Assembly (NCBI RefSeq): GCF_049675895.1
Contig: NZ_CP183834.1
Coordinates: forward strand, 1,054,001-1,118,000
DNA from: Ampullimonas aquatilis
Lineage (GTDB): Bacteria > Pseudomonadota > Gammaproteobacteria > Burkholderiales > Burkholderiaceae_D
Direction: 5' to 3'
DNA length: 64,000 nt
Below are positions 43,435-52,003 of this stretch, piece after piece; positions within the stretch are counted from its first letter, which is position 1, and each line of letters begins with the position of its first letter. The position numbers and the translations under genes are program-made. The notes under the pieces are model-generated. The model worked only from the letters and a program-made list of their open reading frames with translations, had not been told where the DNA came from and ran no database searches.

Positions 43435-44040
43435 ATGAAATTTCTAGATCATCTCGAGGAATGGCTGATTGCCTTCCTTATGGGGGCGGCGACGCTCGTT
43501 ATTTTTGTTGCCGTGGCACATCGTTATGCTGCGGGCCTGCCCATCCCTGCTTTGCAGGATTGGCTATTGCAGATCAATATGAGCTGGGCGCAGGAGCTCT
43601 GTATCTTCATGTTTGTCTGGATGGCCAAATTTGGCGCAGCCTACGGTGTGCGTACTGGCATTCACGTGGGCGTGGATGTGCTGATCAATCGGCTGAGCGA
43701 CAAGAATCGGGCAGTCTTTGTCATCATTGGCCTCTTGGCAGGTGCCTTGTTTACCGGTGTAGTGGGCACCTTGGGCGCTAATTTTGTCTGGCAGATGTAT
43801 CACACTGATTCGGTCTCATCCGACCTGGAAGTACCGATGTGGATTGTTTATATGGCCATTCCTCTGGGTTCCTATCTGATGTGCTTCCGCTTCTTGCAGG
43901 TGACCTGGAATTTTGTCCGTACCGGCGAGTTGCCCCATCATGATGTCGCGCATGTGGAAGGTTTGGATGAAGGTGATGATCCCCTGTTGCAAGTAGCGCC
44001 GGCAGTTAATGGGGTACCAGTCAAAGGAGTGCAATCATGA
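43435..44040 (+). CDS. dctQ: TRAP transporter small membrane subunit DctQ
   Basis: A 201-residue inner-membrane protein from the ATG at 43435 with CGGAGA upstream. Four hydrophobic helices are visible (about residues 11-30, 50-70, 92-115 and 133-155), and the stretch SWAQELCIFMFVWMAKFGAAYGVRTGIHVGVDVL is the family signature. A polar acidic C-terminal tail of about 45 residues follows, longer than in many DctQ proteins. Its stop overlaps the dctM start (ATGA). Confidence 0.92.
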   Translation: MKFLDHLEEWLIAFLMGAATLVIFVAVAHRYAAGLPIPALQDWLLQINMSWAQELCIFMFVWMAKFGAAYGVRTGIHVGVDVLINRLSDKNRAVFVIIGLLAGALFTGVVGTLGANFVWQMYHTDSVSSDLEVPMWIVYMAIPLGSYLMCFRFLQVTWNFVRTGELPHHDVAHVEGLDEGDDPLLQVAPAVNGVPVKGVQS

Positions 44041-45320
44041 ATGTGCTGATCATTTTCACACTGTTGATTGTGCTCATGCTGACCGGCATGCCAATCTCCA
44101 TTTCATTGGGCCTCACTGTACTGACCTTCCTCTTTACCATGACTCAGGTGCCGATTGAATCCGTCGCCCTCAAGTTATTCACCGGTATTGAAAAATTCGA
44201 GATCATGGCGATTCCATTTTTTATTCTGGCCGGTAACTTCCTCACTCATGGTGGTGTCGCGCGCCGCATGATCCGCTTTGCCACTGCCATGGTCGGTCAT
44301 TGGCATGGTGGGCTGGCTTTGGCAGGAGTGATGGCCTGCGCCTTGTTTGCCGCAGTGTCCGGCTCCAGTCCGGCGACCGTGGTGGCGATTGGTTCGGTGA
44401 TTCTGCCAGCCATGGTCAAACAGGGTTTCCCAAAAAGTTTTGGTGCGGGCGTCATTACCACCTCGGGTGCTTTGGGCATTTTGATTCCACCTTCGATTGT
44501 GATGGTGATGTATTCGGTGTCGACCAATACCTCGGTGGGCTCATTGTTTATGGCAGGGGTGATTCCAGGTATCATGCTGGCGTTTTTGCTGGGGCTGACG
44601 ACCTGGTATCGCGCTAAAAAATTCAACTATCCACGTCTCGTCAAGGCCAGTTGGGGGCAGCGACTGCAAGCGCTGCGTGAGAGCATCTGGGGTCTCTTGC
44701 TGATTGTGATTGTGATTGGTGGCATCTATACCGGTATCTTCACACCGACTGAAGCGGCAGCGATGAGTGCGGTCTATGCCTTTTTTGTGGCAGTCTTCAT
44801 CTACAAGGACATGCCTTTGTCACGGGTGCCCAAGGTCTTGCTGGATTCAGCCAGCATGAGCGCGATGCTGCTCTATATCATCACCAATGCTGTGCTGTTT
44901 TCATTTTTGATGACATCAGAAAATATTCCACAATTAATGGCCACATGGTTGCTGGGGCAGGGCCTTGGACCCATTGCATTCTTGCTGGTTGTGAATGTGC
45001 TGCTGCTGTTGGCTGGCAATGTGATGGAGCCTTCGTCCATCGTCCTGATTCTGGCACCGATCCTGTTTCCGGTGGCAGTCAAGCTGGGTATCAATCCGGT
45101 CCATCTGGGCATTTTGATTGTGGTGAATATGGAAGTGGGCATGTGTCATCCACCGGTCGGTTTAAACCTTTATGTGGCCAGTGGTATTACCAAGATGGGG
45201 ATTACCGAACTGACTGTGGCGGTCTGGCCATGGCTGTTAACGATGCTGGTGTTTTTGGGCATGATTACCTACATCCCGATCATTTCACTCTGGTTGCCCC
45301 GGGCTTTAGGCATGCTGTAG
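44037..45320 (+). CDS. dctM: TRAP transporter large membrane subunit DctM
   Basis: A 427-residue protein with about 12 membrane helices, the sodium-driven channel of the TRAP system. GIEKFEIMAIPFFILAGNFL, CALFAAVSGSSPATVVAIGSVILPAM, TTSGALGILIPPSIVMVMYSV and the late VVNMEVGMCHPPVGLNLYVASGI are hallmark motifs. Together with DctP and DctQ it should import C4-dicarboxylates. A terminator follows 24 bases after the stop. Confidence 0.95.
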   Translation: MNVLIIFTLLIVLMLTGMPISISLGLTVLTFLFTMTQVPIESVALKLFTGIEKFEIMAIPFFILAGNFLTHGGVARRMIRFATAMVGHWHGGLALAGVMACALFAAVSGSSPATVVAIGSVILPAMVKQGFPKSFGAGVITTSGALGILIPPSIVMVMYSVSTNTSVGSLFMAGVIPGIMLAFLLGLTTWYRAKKFNYPRLVKASWGQRLQALRESIWGLLLIVIVIGGIYTGIFTPTEAAAMSAVYAFFVAVFIYKDMPLSRVPKVLLDSASMSAMLLYIITNAVLFSFLMTSENIPQLMATWLLGQGLGPIAFLLVVNVLLLLAGNVMEPSSIVLILAPILFPVAVKLGINPVHLGILIVVNMEVGMCHPPVGLNLYVASGITKMGITELTVAVWPWLLTMLVFLGMITYIPIISLWLPRALGML

Positions 45321-45344
45321 CGCTGTCCAAGGCCATTTGACCGG

Positions 45345-45382
45345 CACGACATTTCGATGGAAGATCGGGATGTCGTGTTTTT
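45345..45382 (+). terminator. Intrinsic terminator of the dctPQM operon
   Basis: CACGACAT and GAT at 45345-45357 pair with ATC and ATGTCGTG at 45364-45377, with a small internal mismatch, followed by five T. It also argues against starting the next gene before this point. Confidence 0.8.
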
Positions 45383-45426
45383 CATTGGGGCACCGTGAAA
45401 TGATTGGTCTGCAAAAGGAGTTGATA

Positions 45427-46002
45427 TTGAAAATGCTCTGTTATGCCCAACTGCTCTTGCTGGCCAGTGGCTGGTTCACGCCCGTTCAGGCAGCACCGTT
45501 TGATATGGATAAAAATCACACCACCGTTTATTTTGCGGGCAGTCATTTTGATCGTTCGCTGGTGCGTGGCCGCTTTGGCAAGGTGATCGGCACGATTGAT
45601 TTTGATGAAAATTTAAAGACGGGCAACGTCAATCTGGCCGTGGATGTGACATCCTTGAGTACCGGACAAAGTCTGCTCGATAGTGTGCTCAAATCGGGCC
45701 AGTTTTTTGAGGCGGAAAAGTTTCCCGATATTTATTTTCAATCCAGCCAGTTTGTTTTTGTGGGTGATCAACTCAAGGCAGTGACTGGGCAATTGACGCT
45801 GCATGGGGTCACAAAGTCGGTGAGTTTGCAAGCTGAGCGGTTTAGTTGTGGGGTTGTCAGATTGTTTGGCGCTGCGCGGTATGTTTGCGGGGGCGATTTC
45901 AGTCTGGGCATTTTGCGCAGCGACTTTGGCATGACGCAATTTTTGCCCGAGGTCGGCGACCGGGTGGCGATTCAGATTGCGGTGGAAGCCACGCCGCGCT
46001 AG
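45427..46002 (+). CDS. YceI family periplasmic protein
   Basis: About 191 residues. I start it at the TTG at 45427 because AAAAGGAG lies six bases before it; the ATG at 45433 is the alternative, and starts before 45400 would overlap the dctM terminator. An N-terminal signal peptide ends near VQAA. The YceI lipocalin-like barrel has FDMDKNHTTVYFAGSHFDRSLVRGRFGKVIGTIDFDE, SLLDSVLKSGQFFEAEKFPDIYFQS and VTGQLTLHGVTKSVSLQAE. These proteins bind isoprenoid-type lipids; the ligand here is unknown. Two late cysteines (FSCGVV, YVCGGD) may form a disulfide. Confidence 0.87.
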   Translation: MKMLCYAQLLLLASGWFTPVQAAPFDMDKNHTTVYFAGSHFDRSLVRGRFGKVIGTIDFDENLKTGNVNLAVDVTSLSTGQSLLDSVLKSGQFFEAEKFPDIYFQSSQFVFVGDQLKAVTGQLTLHGVTKSVSLQAERFSCGVVRLFGAARYVCGGDFSLGILRSDFGMTQFLPEVGDRVAIQIAVEATPR

Positions 46003-46124
46003 GCGATCACTTGAGGAAATGGCAGGTGCTTGCGGCAAAACATCGTGGCACCGTTTTTCAAAGTAGTGGTTGTGACTGTGTAGAATGATTTCATCCGTCA
46101 CTCTTTAGCCTGTCGACCATTCAT

Positions 46125-46436
46125 ATGTTTGTGCCAACCTTGCTCGCCATTGTGATTGCACTTTTTCTGGCAGCCATTTTGTGGCTGCCTGGCCGCGCCA
46201 ACCATCATGGGCCGCATTCACCATCCTTGCTGCACTATCTTGGGCGAGCGGCCTTTTTGATCATGACAATGGCGCTACTGGGGTTTTTGATCGGGTTTAT
46301 TGTGCCAGTCATTGAGCACGAAGGGTCGCAAGGACCCCTGCTCGGCGTTTATCTGACCGGACCACTGGGTGCTTTGCTGGGGCTGTTGGCCAATGTCTGG
46401 TGGCTGTATCGTCAGCGTCGTGATGATGCATCATGA
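46125..46436 (+). CDS. Small membrane protein, function unknown
   Basis: A 103-residue protein with three predicted helices: about residues 2-22, 43-66 and 75-95. A histidine-rich loop (NHHGPHSPSLLHYLG) lies between the first two. The C-terminus is basic (RQRRDD). I do not recognise a family and see no strong Shine-Dalgarno. The coding composition matches its neighbours. It lies between the YceI gene and a secreted protein gene on the same strand, but spacings of over 80 bases make a common operon uncertain. Confidence 0.5.
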   Translation: MFVPTLLAIVIALFLAAILWLPGRANHHGPHSPSLLHYLGRAAFLIMTMALLGFLIGFIVPVIEHEGSQGPLLGVYLTGPLGALLGLLANVWWLYRQRRDDAS

Positions 46437-46522
46437 ATGACATGCCTGGCAAAACACCAGTCGATTCAGTGGAAAGGTGGGGTCAGCACTGCGCTATCTG
46501 ATGTATCTGAAAGGAGGCCAGA

Positions 46523-47083
46523 ATGCATTCACGTCGTCATACATTGCGTACTTTACTGGTGCTACCGCTGATCGCTGGCTGGCAGGGGCGAGCGCTGCTG
46601 GCCATGCCTGTTGCCGAGACCGACAGGGAGGCGCTAAGCCGCCCGATTGAGCGCGCCATCCGTTTTGATTTGCACCGAGTTGAAAAACGCCGCAGCGCAA
46701 TTCTGGCATTCAAGCAGGGTTTGATCAAAGGTGCTTATCTGGTAGTGCATCCGGATGGTTATGAACGGGTCGTGTTTGCGGATGTGATTGTCGATAACAG
46801 CCATGTCTCCCACGCTCAAGTGGTCGCGGTAGATACGGATCAGCTGACCAGGGAAAAGTATCTGATTCAGGTCAGTTTGACGCCCGAGGGAGCGCGTGCC
46901 TTTGCAGATGCCACGGAACTGCTCTACGACAAAACCATTGGCATTTTTCTGGATGATGGTTTGACCGATGAAGTGCTGGTGCAGGGGCGAGTGACGGCAG
47001 GGCGGTTTCAATTTGTGGTACGTAACCGTTCTTATGCCGAGCTGCAAAATATTGCCAACGGCATCAGTGTAATCAGCATCTGA
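46523..47083 (+). CDS. Secreted protein with SecD P1-head-like domain
   Basis: A 186-residue protein with a strong AAAGGAGG site. The N-terminus (SRRHTLRTLLVLPLIAGW) is a signal peptide with a twin arginine, so Tat or Sec export is possible. The C-terminal part (about residues 108-180) reads YLIQVSLTPEGARAFADATE, then KTIGIFLDDGLTDEVLVQG, closely echoing the SecD periplasmic head motif in which a strand, TPEGA helix and a 'ld-g-v' strand occur. No SecD transmembrane part is present. The middle region is unassigned. The likeness is from memory and does not reveal a function. Confidence 0.6.
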   Translation: MHSRRHTLRTLLVLPLIAGWQGRALLAMPVAETDREALSRPIERAIRFDLHRVEKRRSAILAFKQGLIKGAYLVVHPDGYERVVFADVIVDNSHVSHAQVVAVDTDQLTREKYLIQVSLTPEGARAFADATELLYDKTIGIFLDDGLTDEVLVQGRVTAGRFQFVVRNRSYAELQNIANGISVISI

Positions 47084-47085
47084 TC

Positions 47086-47157
47086 TTATACTCTTATAGG
47101 GTATTTATTTCTAATTAATAAATACGTACTGAACAAGGCTATTTATTAATATACCCC
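47086..47157 (-). repeat. 73-bp intergenic element, copy 5 (inverted)
   Basis: On the minus strand it begins GGGGTATATTAATAAATAGC, has core CTTGTTCAGTACG, and ends near AATACCCTATAAGAGTAT. GGGGTAT pairs with ATACCCT through one G-U-type position. It fills nearly all the gap between two convergent genes, where it could act as a bidirectional transcript end. Confidence 0.72.
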
Positions 47158-47189
47158 TCATAAATAGGTGAGGTTAACCCGGGAAGGAG

Positions 47190-48191
47190 CTATATGGCGG
47201 CCGGTGGCAAGCTATCCATACGGGCTTGCGTGTCACCGGAAGCGGCCGCCGCGCGAATTTTTGCCGCACGTTTGCCAAAGGAGCGGGTCGAGCGTAGCGG
47301 TTCGTCAGGGTTGAGTTGCCACAAGCTACCCAGGTACTGATCCATCTCTTTGGATTCAAAACGATCAAAGCCGCTGCCCGGATAAACCGCCATCTCGCCA
47401 AAAAAAATCTGGCCATCGAGGTTATAAAAATCCACCCGAATAAAGTCCATCTCGGCGGCCAGACGTTCTGCGTAGCTGCGCATCAGCTCAAAGTTTTTGG
47501 GAGCGGCAATGGGCTTGGCATTGGGCACATCCCAGCGGGCATCCATATATTGCCAATCGGCATCGTAAAAAGAAATGCTGTAGGCATCGGTGCCACGCTC
47601 CTGGTCAACCTGCACCACCTGGGTTTTGCCATGAAAAATATAAAACTTGTAGTCATTGGGTAATTGACCAGACGCATCCTGCAGGAGCTGCTCGGCGTAG
47701 GCCTTGGGTTTGACGTAGAGATAAGCCCATTCACCAATCAGCCAGCCAAAACGTTGACTGAACCAGTCTTTGAGTAAACCGCGCAAGGCCGAATTTTCAA
47801 ACCGGGATTTATCGCGCACCACCTGCACCCCCCAGTTGCTGGCGTGATTGACCTTGAGCACAAACTGATCGGGCAACTGATTTTTGTCAAAGCGATTGGC
47901 ATCGCCCGACACCCAATGGAGCTTGAGCAGCACGTCCGGCCCCAATTGATGTTCAACGTATCGACGCACGCGCAGCTTGTCGCTGAATAAAATCAGACGT
48001 TTGCGACGATCGTACAATTTGCGCCATTGAATTTTTTCACTGAAAGTGGCTGGCTTGCTCAGATTGGGCCATTGCTGCTGACGCCGCAGGTAAATCAGTC
48101 TGATCCGCCATATGGTCGGCAGTCTGGGAAGGATCTGGTTAAAGATGCGCTTACCCAGTTGATAAGTCCAGACTGACAAAATATTTGACAT
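47190..48191 (-). CDS. TupA-like ATP-grasp family protein
   Basis: A 333-residue protein of the ATPgrasp_TupA type, related to teichuronopeptide synthesis TupA and often encoded in polysaccharide clusters, where it is sometimes labelled a glycosyltransferase. The opening NLSKPATFSEKIQWRKLYDRRKRLILFSDKLRVRRYVEHQLG is the family signature. PDQFVLKVNHASNWGVQVVRDKS and PNDYKFYIFHGKTQVVQVD follow, and IRVDFYNLDGQIFFGEMAVYPGSGFDRF is the metal/ATP site. It likely joins an amino acid or similar group to a surface polymer. No polysaccharide genes surround it. No Shine-Dalgarno is seen before the ATG. Confidence 0.8.
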   Translation of the reverse strand: MSNILSVWTYQLGKRIFNQILPRLPTIWRIRLIYLRRQQQWPNLSKPATFSEKIQWRKLYDRRKRLILFSDKLRVRRYVEHQLGPDVLLKLHWVSGDANRFDKNQLPDQFVLKVNHASNWGVQVVRDKSRFENSALRGLLKDWFSQRFGWLIGEWAYLYVKPKAYAEQLLQDASGQLPNDYKFYIFHGKTQVVQVDQERGTDAYSISFYDADWQYMDARWDVPNAKPIAAPKNFELMRSYAERLAAEMDFIRVDFYNLDGQIFFGEMAVYPGSGFDRFESKEMDQYLGSLWQLNPDEPLRSTRSFGKRAAKIRAAAASGDTQARMDSLPPAAI

Positions 48192-48531
48192 GGTGTTGTA
48201 ATCAATGCCCTTCAGGGCGGGCTAAAAAGGTCGAATGAAGCAATTGAAATTTCAAACTTGAGCCCATTTATAGCGGATTCATTTGACAGTCGTCCGTGAA
48301 AAATAGCCGCTCATCATAAAAAATTAAGATGACTGGAATTTTTTGAACGTGGTTTTGGCAATTATTGTAGTTGATGATATGAAATCATCATTGATTCGAT
48401 AGAAAATATACAATCCACCTGTATTTCCACAAACCCTTTATTGATCCACTTAAGAGGCAAGAAAAAGGCCATACTATTATGTAGTATGGCCTTTTTCAAA
48501 GTTTTTCAGACGCCTTGCAGCGTTGGCGGGT
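48192..48531. other. AT-rich non-coding gap between mltB and the ATP-grasp gene
   Basis: A 340-base gap with no supported gene. It holds the mltB terminator at 48462-48497 and presumably the promoter of the ATP-grasp gene near 48200-48420. Confidence 0.6.
48462..48497 (-). terminator. Intrinsic terminator downstream of mltB
   Basis: AAAAAGGCCATACTA (48462-48476) and TAGTATGGCCTTTTT (48483-48497) are exact reverse complements around a 6-base loop; the symmetric A/T tails allow action on both strands. Confidence 0.92.
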
Positions 48532-49809
48532 TCAATGCTTTTTTGGGTTGATGGTCTTGCTGCTGATGGTTTTTTCAACCCGAACCTCTTTGCGGGTTTC
48601 CTTGACCACTGGTTTGACCAGACTTTCAGCACGTCCGGCCAGCATGTCGCTGCGCAGACTTTCGGCCAGATCATTGACCGCCATCGCGTAGAAGAAACTG
48701 CGGTTATAGCGGGTCAGCACATAAAAGTTTTGCAGACCCAACACGTACTCGGTATTGGTCGAGGGCGTGGGTAAATCGACCGCCACCACTGGTGTGTCGA
48801 CTTCATTTTCCTTGACCGATTGGGGTTCATTAGGCGACAACAGCAAGCCGGCCGATAAATAACTGCCCAGGGTTTTGCTGGGTTCTGGTTTGCCGTCCGC
48901 ACCGGCTTCGGCAATCCCGCGACTAGCATCATCATCGGCAATACGCCAGATGACCGGGCGACCACGTTGCCAGCCATGCGCATTCAGAAAGTTGGCGACA
49001 CTGCCAATCGCGTCGGCGGTGCTGGCGCGCAAATCAATGAAGGTATTTTCGTCATAGTCGACCGCGTATTTCAGGATGCTGGATGGCATGAACTGGCCAA
49101 TCCCAATTGCACCGGCATACGAACCCAATACTGAAAATGGCTCGACGCCGCGTGATTTGGTCCATTTCAAAAACGCCTGCAATTCTTCCTGAAATAGCGC
49201 GTTGCGCTTGTTGGGCACATCGGGGTAATCAAAGGCGAGTGTCGTCAGCGCATCCATTACTCGAAACGAGCCCATATTGCGGCCGTAAATCGTTTCAATG
49301 CCGATGATGGCCACAATATATTCTTCCGGCACGCCGTATTGCTCGGCTGCTTTTTTGAGCACTGTCTGATTATTTTTCCAAAAGATCAGGCCATCTCGAA
49401 TCCGGCCTGGTTCCACAAAGCGGCTGCGATATTCTTTCCAGTTTTTGGGGCGGCCAACCGGAGCCGGCATGATGGCTTTGACCACGGCCTCAGAATAACG
49501 GGCGCGATCCAGCAAGCTGGTGATTTCACCTTTGGTGAAACCTTGTTTGATCATGTCATCAATAAACGGTTTGACGTCAGCGCGCTCGCTATAACGACTG
49601 CTGGTGGTATTGGCCGTTGTGCTGGCAGGCGCAGCTGGCGTGGTAATCTGGCCCGGATCAAATGGGGATTGCGCCAATGCCTGCGATGCGACAAAGAATG
49701 CAGCCACTAGTGTAGGCATTAGTGTCGTCACAAAGGGCAAGCGGCGTAATGAACGATGTAAAAAAGTGCTGGCATTGATCAGGGTGCGGTCAGGCATCAT
49801 GGGCATCAT
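48532..49809 (-). CDS. mltB: Membrane-bound lytic murein transglycosylase B
   Basis: A 425-residue Slt35/MltB enzyme cutting peptidoglycan glycan strands with 1,6-anhydro product formation. A hydrophobic segment ending SQALAQ (about residues 27-47) is a signal peptide; no lipobox is seen, so it may be soluble in the periplasm. The catalytic glutamate is E172 in GIETIYGRNMG, followed by QFMPSSILKYAVDYDE and the ANFLNAHGWQRGRPV region. NFYVLTRYNRSFFYAMAVNDLAE is the typical C-terminal motif. A basic tail of about 40 residues follows. Four alternative ATGs lie at the start. Confidence 0.92.
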   Translation of the reverse strand: MMPMMPDRTLINASTFLHRSLRRLPFVTTLMPTLVAAFFVASQALAQSPFDPGQITTPAAPASTTANTTSSRYSERADVKPFIDDMIKQGFTKGEITSLLDRARYSEAVVKAIMPAPVGRPKNWKEYRSRFVEPGRIRDGLIFWKNNQTVLKKAAEQYGVPEEYIVAIIGIETIYGRNMGSFRVMDALTTLAFDYPDVPNKRNALFQEELQAFLKWTKSRGVEPFSVLGSYAGAIGIGQFMPSSILKYAVDYDENTFIDLRASTADAIGSVANFLNAHGWQRGRPVIWRIADDDASRGIAEAGADGKPEPSKTLGSYLSAGLLLSPNEPQSVKENEVDTPVVAVDLPTPSTNTEYVLGLQNFYVLTRYNRSFFYAMAVNDLAESLRSDMLAGRAESLVKPVVKETRKEVRVEKTISSKTINPKKH

Positions 49810-49815
49810 GGATTA

Positions 49816-49845
49816 GGCAGTTTCAATTTAGGCAGTTTCAATTTA
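49816..49845. repeat. Two tandem copies of a 15-bp unit
   Basis: GGCAGTTTCAATTTA occurs twice head to tail (49816-49830 and 49831-49845), filling most of the gap between the TgpA-like gene stop and the mltB start. It looks like a recent slippage duplication. Confidence 0.85.
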
Positions 49846-49852
49846 TTGATCT

Positions 49853-52003
49853 TTAATAGCGGGCAACAGCCTGCTTGAATGCTTTCAGCAGTGTAGCGCG
49901 ACTCGTGGCCTGCGCAGCCGTTGCTGCTGATTTATTTGTATTACTGTGATTGTTTTTCACATTTCGACTCGACTCGACAAGCAGGCCGGGGTCATAGCGC
50001 GACAAGGGGCCGTAACGCAAGGTCTGGTAAAGGCGCACGATTTTTTCCAGCTTGCGACGTTGCTGCGCATCGAGTTGTGGGCCAATGCGTGCGGCAAAGG
50101 CACTCGCGCCTTCATGAGGTAAGGGTGCCATATTGCGTCGTTCAAGTTGTTGACAGAATTTTTGCCAGAGTCGCACTACCGGGTCAATGCGAGCCTGCAT
50201 GCGTTGCAAAACCAGCAAAATGATCAACATGACAATCGCAATGAGCGCGGCCAGCAGCACCAGCAGTTCTTTCCAGCCACCATTTTCAAAACCGATCTTA
50301 TCGAGCAGATTACGTTGTTTGTCAGCGGAATAGGACAGTACCCATTGATTCCAGGAGTGAGTGATGGAATCCCAGTTCAGCTTCAGACTGCGCAGCATTG
50401 CGTTTTCCGAGGTGCCCAGTTTGCCGCTCTGATTGACCCGGCTGCGGCTGGTAAAGGTGGCGCCTTGGTCAATCCGTTCGGGTGCCACGGCGCTGGTTGG
50501 ATCAATCCTTACCCAGCCTTGTCCGGTCAGCCAGACCTCGGCCCAGGCATGGGCGTCAGACTGACGCACGATCATGTAATTATCGTAAGTGTTGTACTCA
50601 CCGCCCTGATAACCGGTGACCACACGTGCTGGAATATCGAGGGCACGCATCAACACCACAAAGGCACCAGCATAATGTTCACACAAGCCGGCCTTCTTGC
50701 TGAAAAGGAAGTCATCAATGGCTTGCTTGCCCATTGGCGAGGGTGTCATGGTGTAGCGAAAGTTGTCATTATGAAACCAGTCCAATGCTCTTTGCACCAG
50801 CTTCTTATCCGGATTGCTGGTATTGGCGTATTCGTTTTGCCATTGCATGGCCATGGCCAGGGTTTGCGGGTTATAGCCTGGCGGCAGGGTCAGGTAATCT
50901 TGTAACGAATAGTCCTCAAATTCCAGTGGCCCGTAGCTGTAGCTGGGGTAGGAGCGCAATTCATAGCGAGTGCGTTCATCAATGGGCTGATCGGCCATGA
51001 TCTGCAGATCTTCATACATGCCCACATTGCCGCTTTTTAATTCGGGCAGCAGCACGGGCACATCCAAAGCCAGCAACCAGCGTTTGTTGTTGGGCTCAAG
51101 GGTCACGGCATAACTATAGCCTTTGCCCTGTTTGCGGATGGGCTGGGCTTTGTTGAATGGGCCGACCTGGTTGCGCAGTCCATGCCAGGTCTGGCCATCA
51201 TATTGGGCCAGCACCGGGCCGCGCCAATAGAGCAAGGCTGAAGGCGGCCGATCGCCTAGAAACTGCACTCGAAAGGCCACCGCATCCGATTGCAGCAGAT
51301 CAGTAAAACTGCCGGGACTCATGGTGTCGGACAAACCCAGTTGCCCATTGCGGGCGTCTGAAGGCAGGCTCCATAATGGTCCTTGAATGCGTGGAAAAAA
51401 CAGGAACAGCACAATCATCAACGGTGTACCCAAAATCAGCAGACGACTGGCCAACCGCAATTTCTTTCCAAGTGAGACATCGGCGGCGGCGTGATTCAGG
51501 CTGATCAAGGTGGTCAACAGACTTAGCACGGCCAATAACATGATGAAGGCGGTGCCGATGCTTTGCGAATAAAAAAACTGGGTCAGCAAGACAAAAAATG
51601 ACAGAAAGAAAACCACAAAGGCATCGCGCTTGCCATGCATTTCCAGTTGCTTCAGGCTCAGCATCAAAATCAGCAAAGTGACGCCAGGATCACGTCCCAG
51701 AATGGTTTGATAGGTCAATAAGGTGGTGCCACTGGCACCAATCAGCAATACCAACAGTACCCAGCGACTTGGCAGTGCTTTGCCCGACAGGGTTAAAAAC
51801 AGTCGTGTGCCAAACAGCACCACCACCAGACTGGTGCACCATAAAGGCAAGTGGGCAAAATGAGGAAAGACCACCAGACTCAAGGTGATCAACATGAACA
51901 GCGTGTCGCGTTTTTCCTGTGACAAGCCCGACCAGTCGAACCAGCTGGCTTTGCGCTGGCCCGGCTTGTCAGCCTGATAGGTGGTGCTGGGCTTGCTCAG
52001 CAT
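49853..52003 (-). CDS. TgpA-type transmembrane transglutaminase-like protein
   Basis: A 716-residue inner-membrane protein. The N-terminal DUF3488 part has about six helices (residues 32-205). A periplasmic transglutaminase-like domain follows with triad C441 (KAGLCEHYAG), H485 (SDAHAWAEV) and D501 (RIDPTSAV). A further helix near 575-600 and a cytoplasmic DUF4129-like tail (PLPHEGASAFAARI) close it. TgpA of Pseudomonas aeruginosa is essential for growth; the substrate is unknown. It is the last gene of a MoxR-DUF58-TgpA operon, overlapping the DUF58 gene by seven bases. Confidence 0.92.
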   Translation of the reverse strand: MLSKPSTTYQADKPGQRKASWFDWSGLSQEKRDTLFMLITLSLVVFPHFAHLPLWCTSLVVVLFGTRLFLTLSGKALPSRWVLLVLLIGASGTTLLTYQTILGRDPGVTLLILMLSLKQLEMHGKRDAFVVFFLSFFVLLTQFFYSQSIGTAFIMLLAVLSLLTTLISLNHAAADVSLGKKLRLASRLLILGTPLMIVLFLFFPRIQGPLWSLPSDARNGQLGLSDTMSPGSFTDLLQSDAVAFRVQFLGDRPPSALLYWRGPVLAQYDGQTWHGLRNQVGPFNKAQPIRKQGKGYSYAVTLEPNNKRWLLALDVPVLLPELKSGNVGMYEDLQIMADQPIDERTRYELRSYPSYSYGPLEFEDYSLQDYLTLPPGYNPQTLAMAMQWQNEYANTSNPDKKLVQRALDWFHNDNFRYTMTPSPMGKQAIDDFLFSKKAGLCEHYAGAFVVLMRALDIPARVVTGYQGGEYNTYDNYMIVRQSDAHAWAEVWLTGQGWVRIDPTSAVAPERIDQGATFTSRSRVNQSGKLGTSENAMLRSLKLNWDSITHSWNQWVLSYSADKQRNLLDKIGFENGGWKELLVLLAALIAIVMLIILLVLQRMQARIDPVVRLWQKFCQQLERRNMAPLPHEGASAFAARIGPQLDAQQRRKLEKIVRLYQTLRYGPLSRYDPGLLVESSRNVKNNHSNTNKSAATAAQATSRATLLKAFKQAVARY

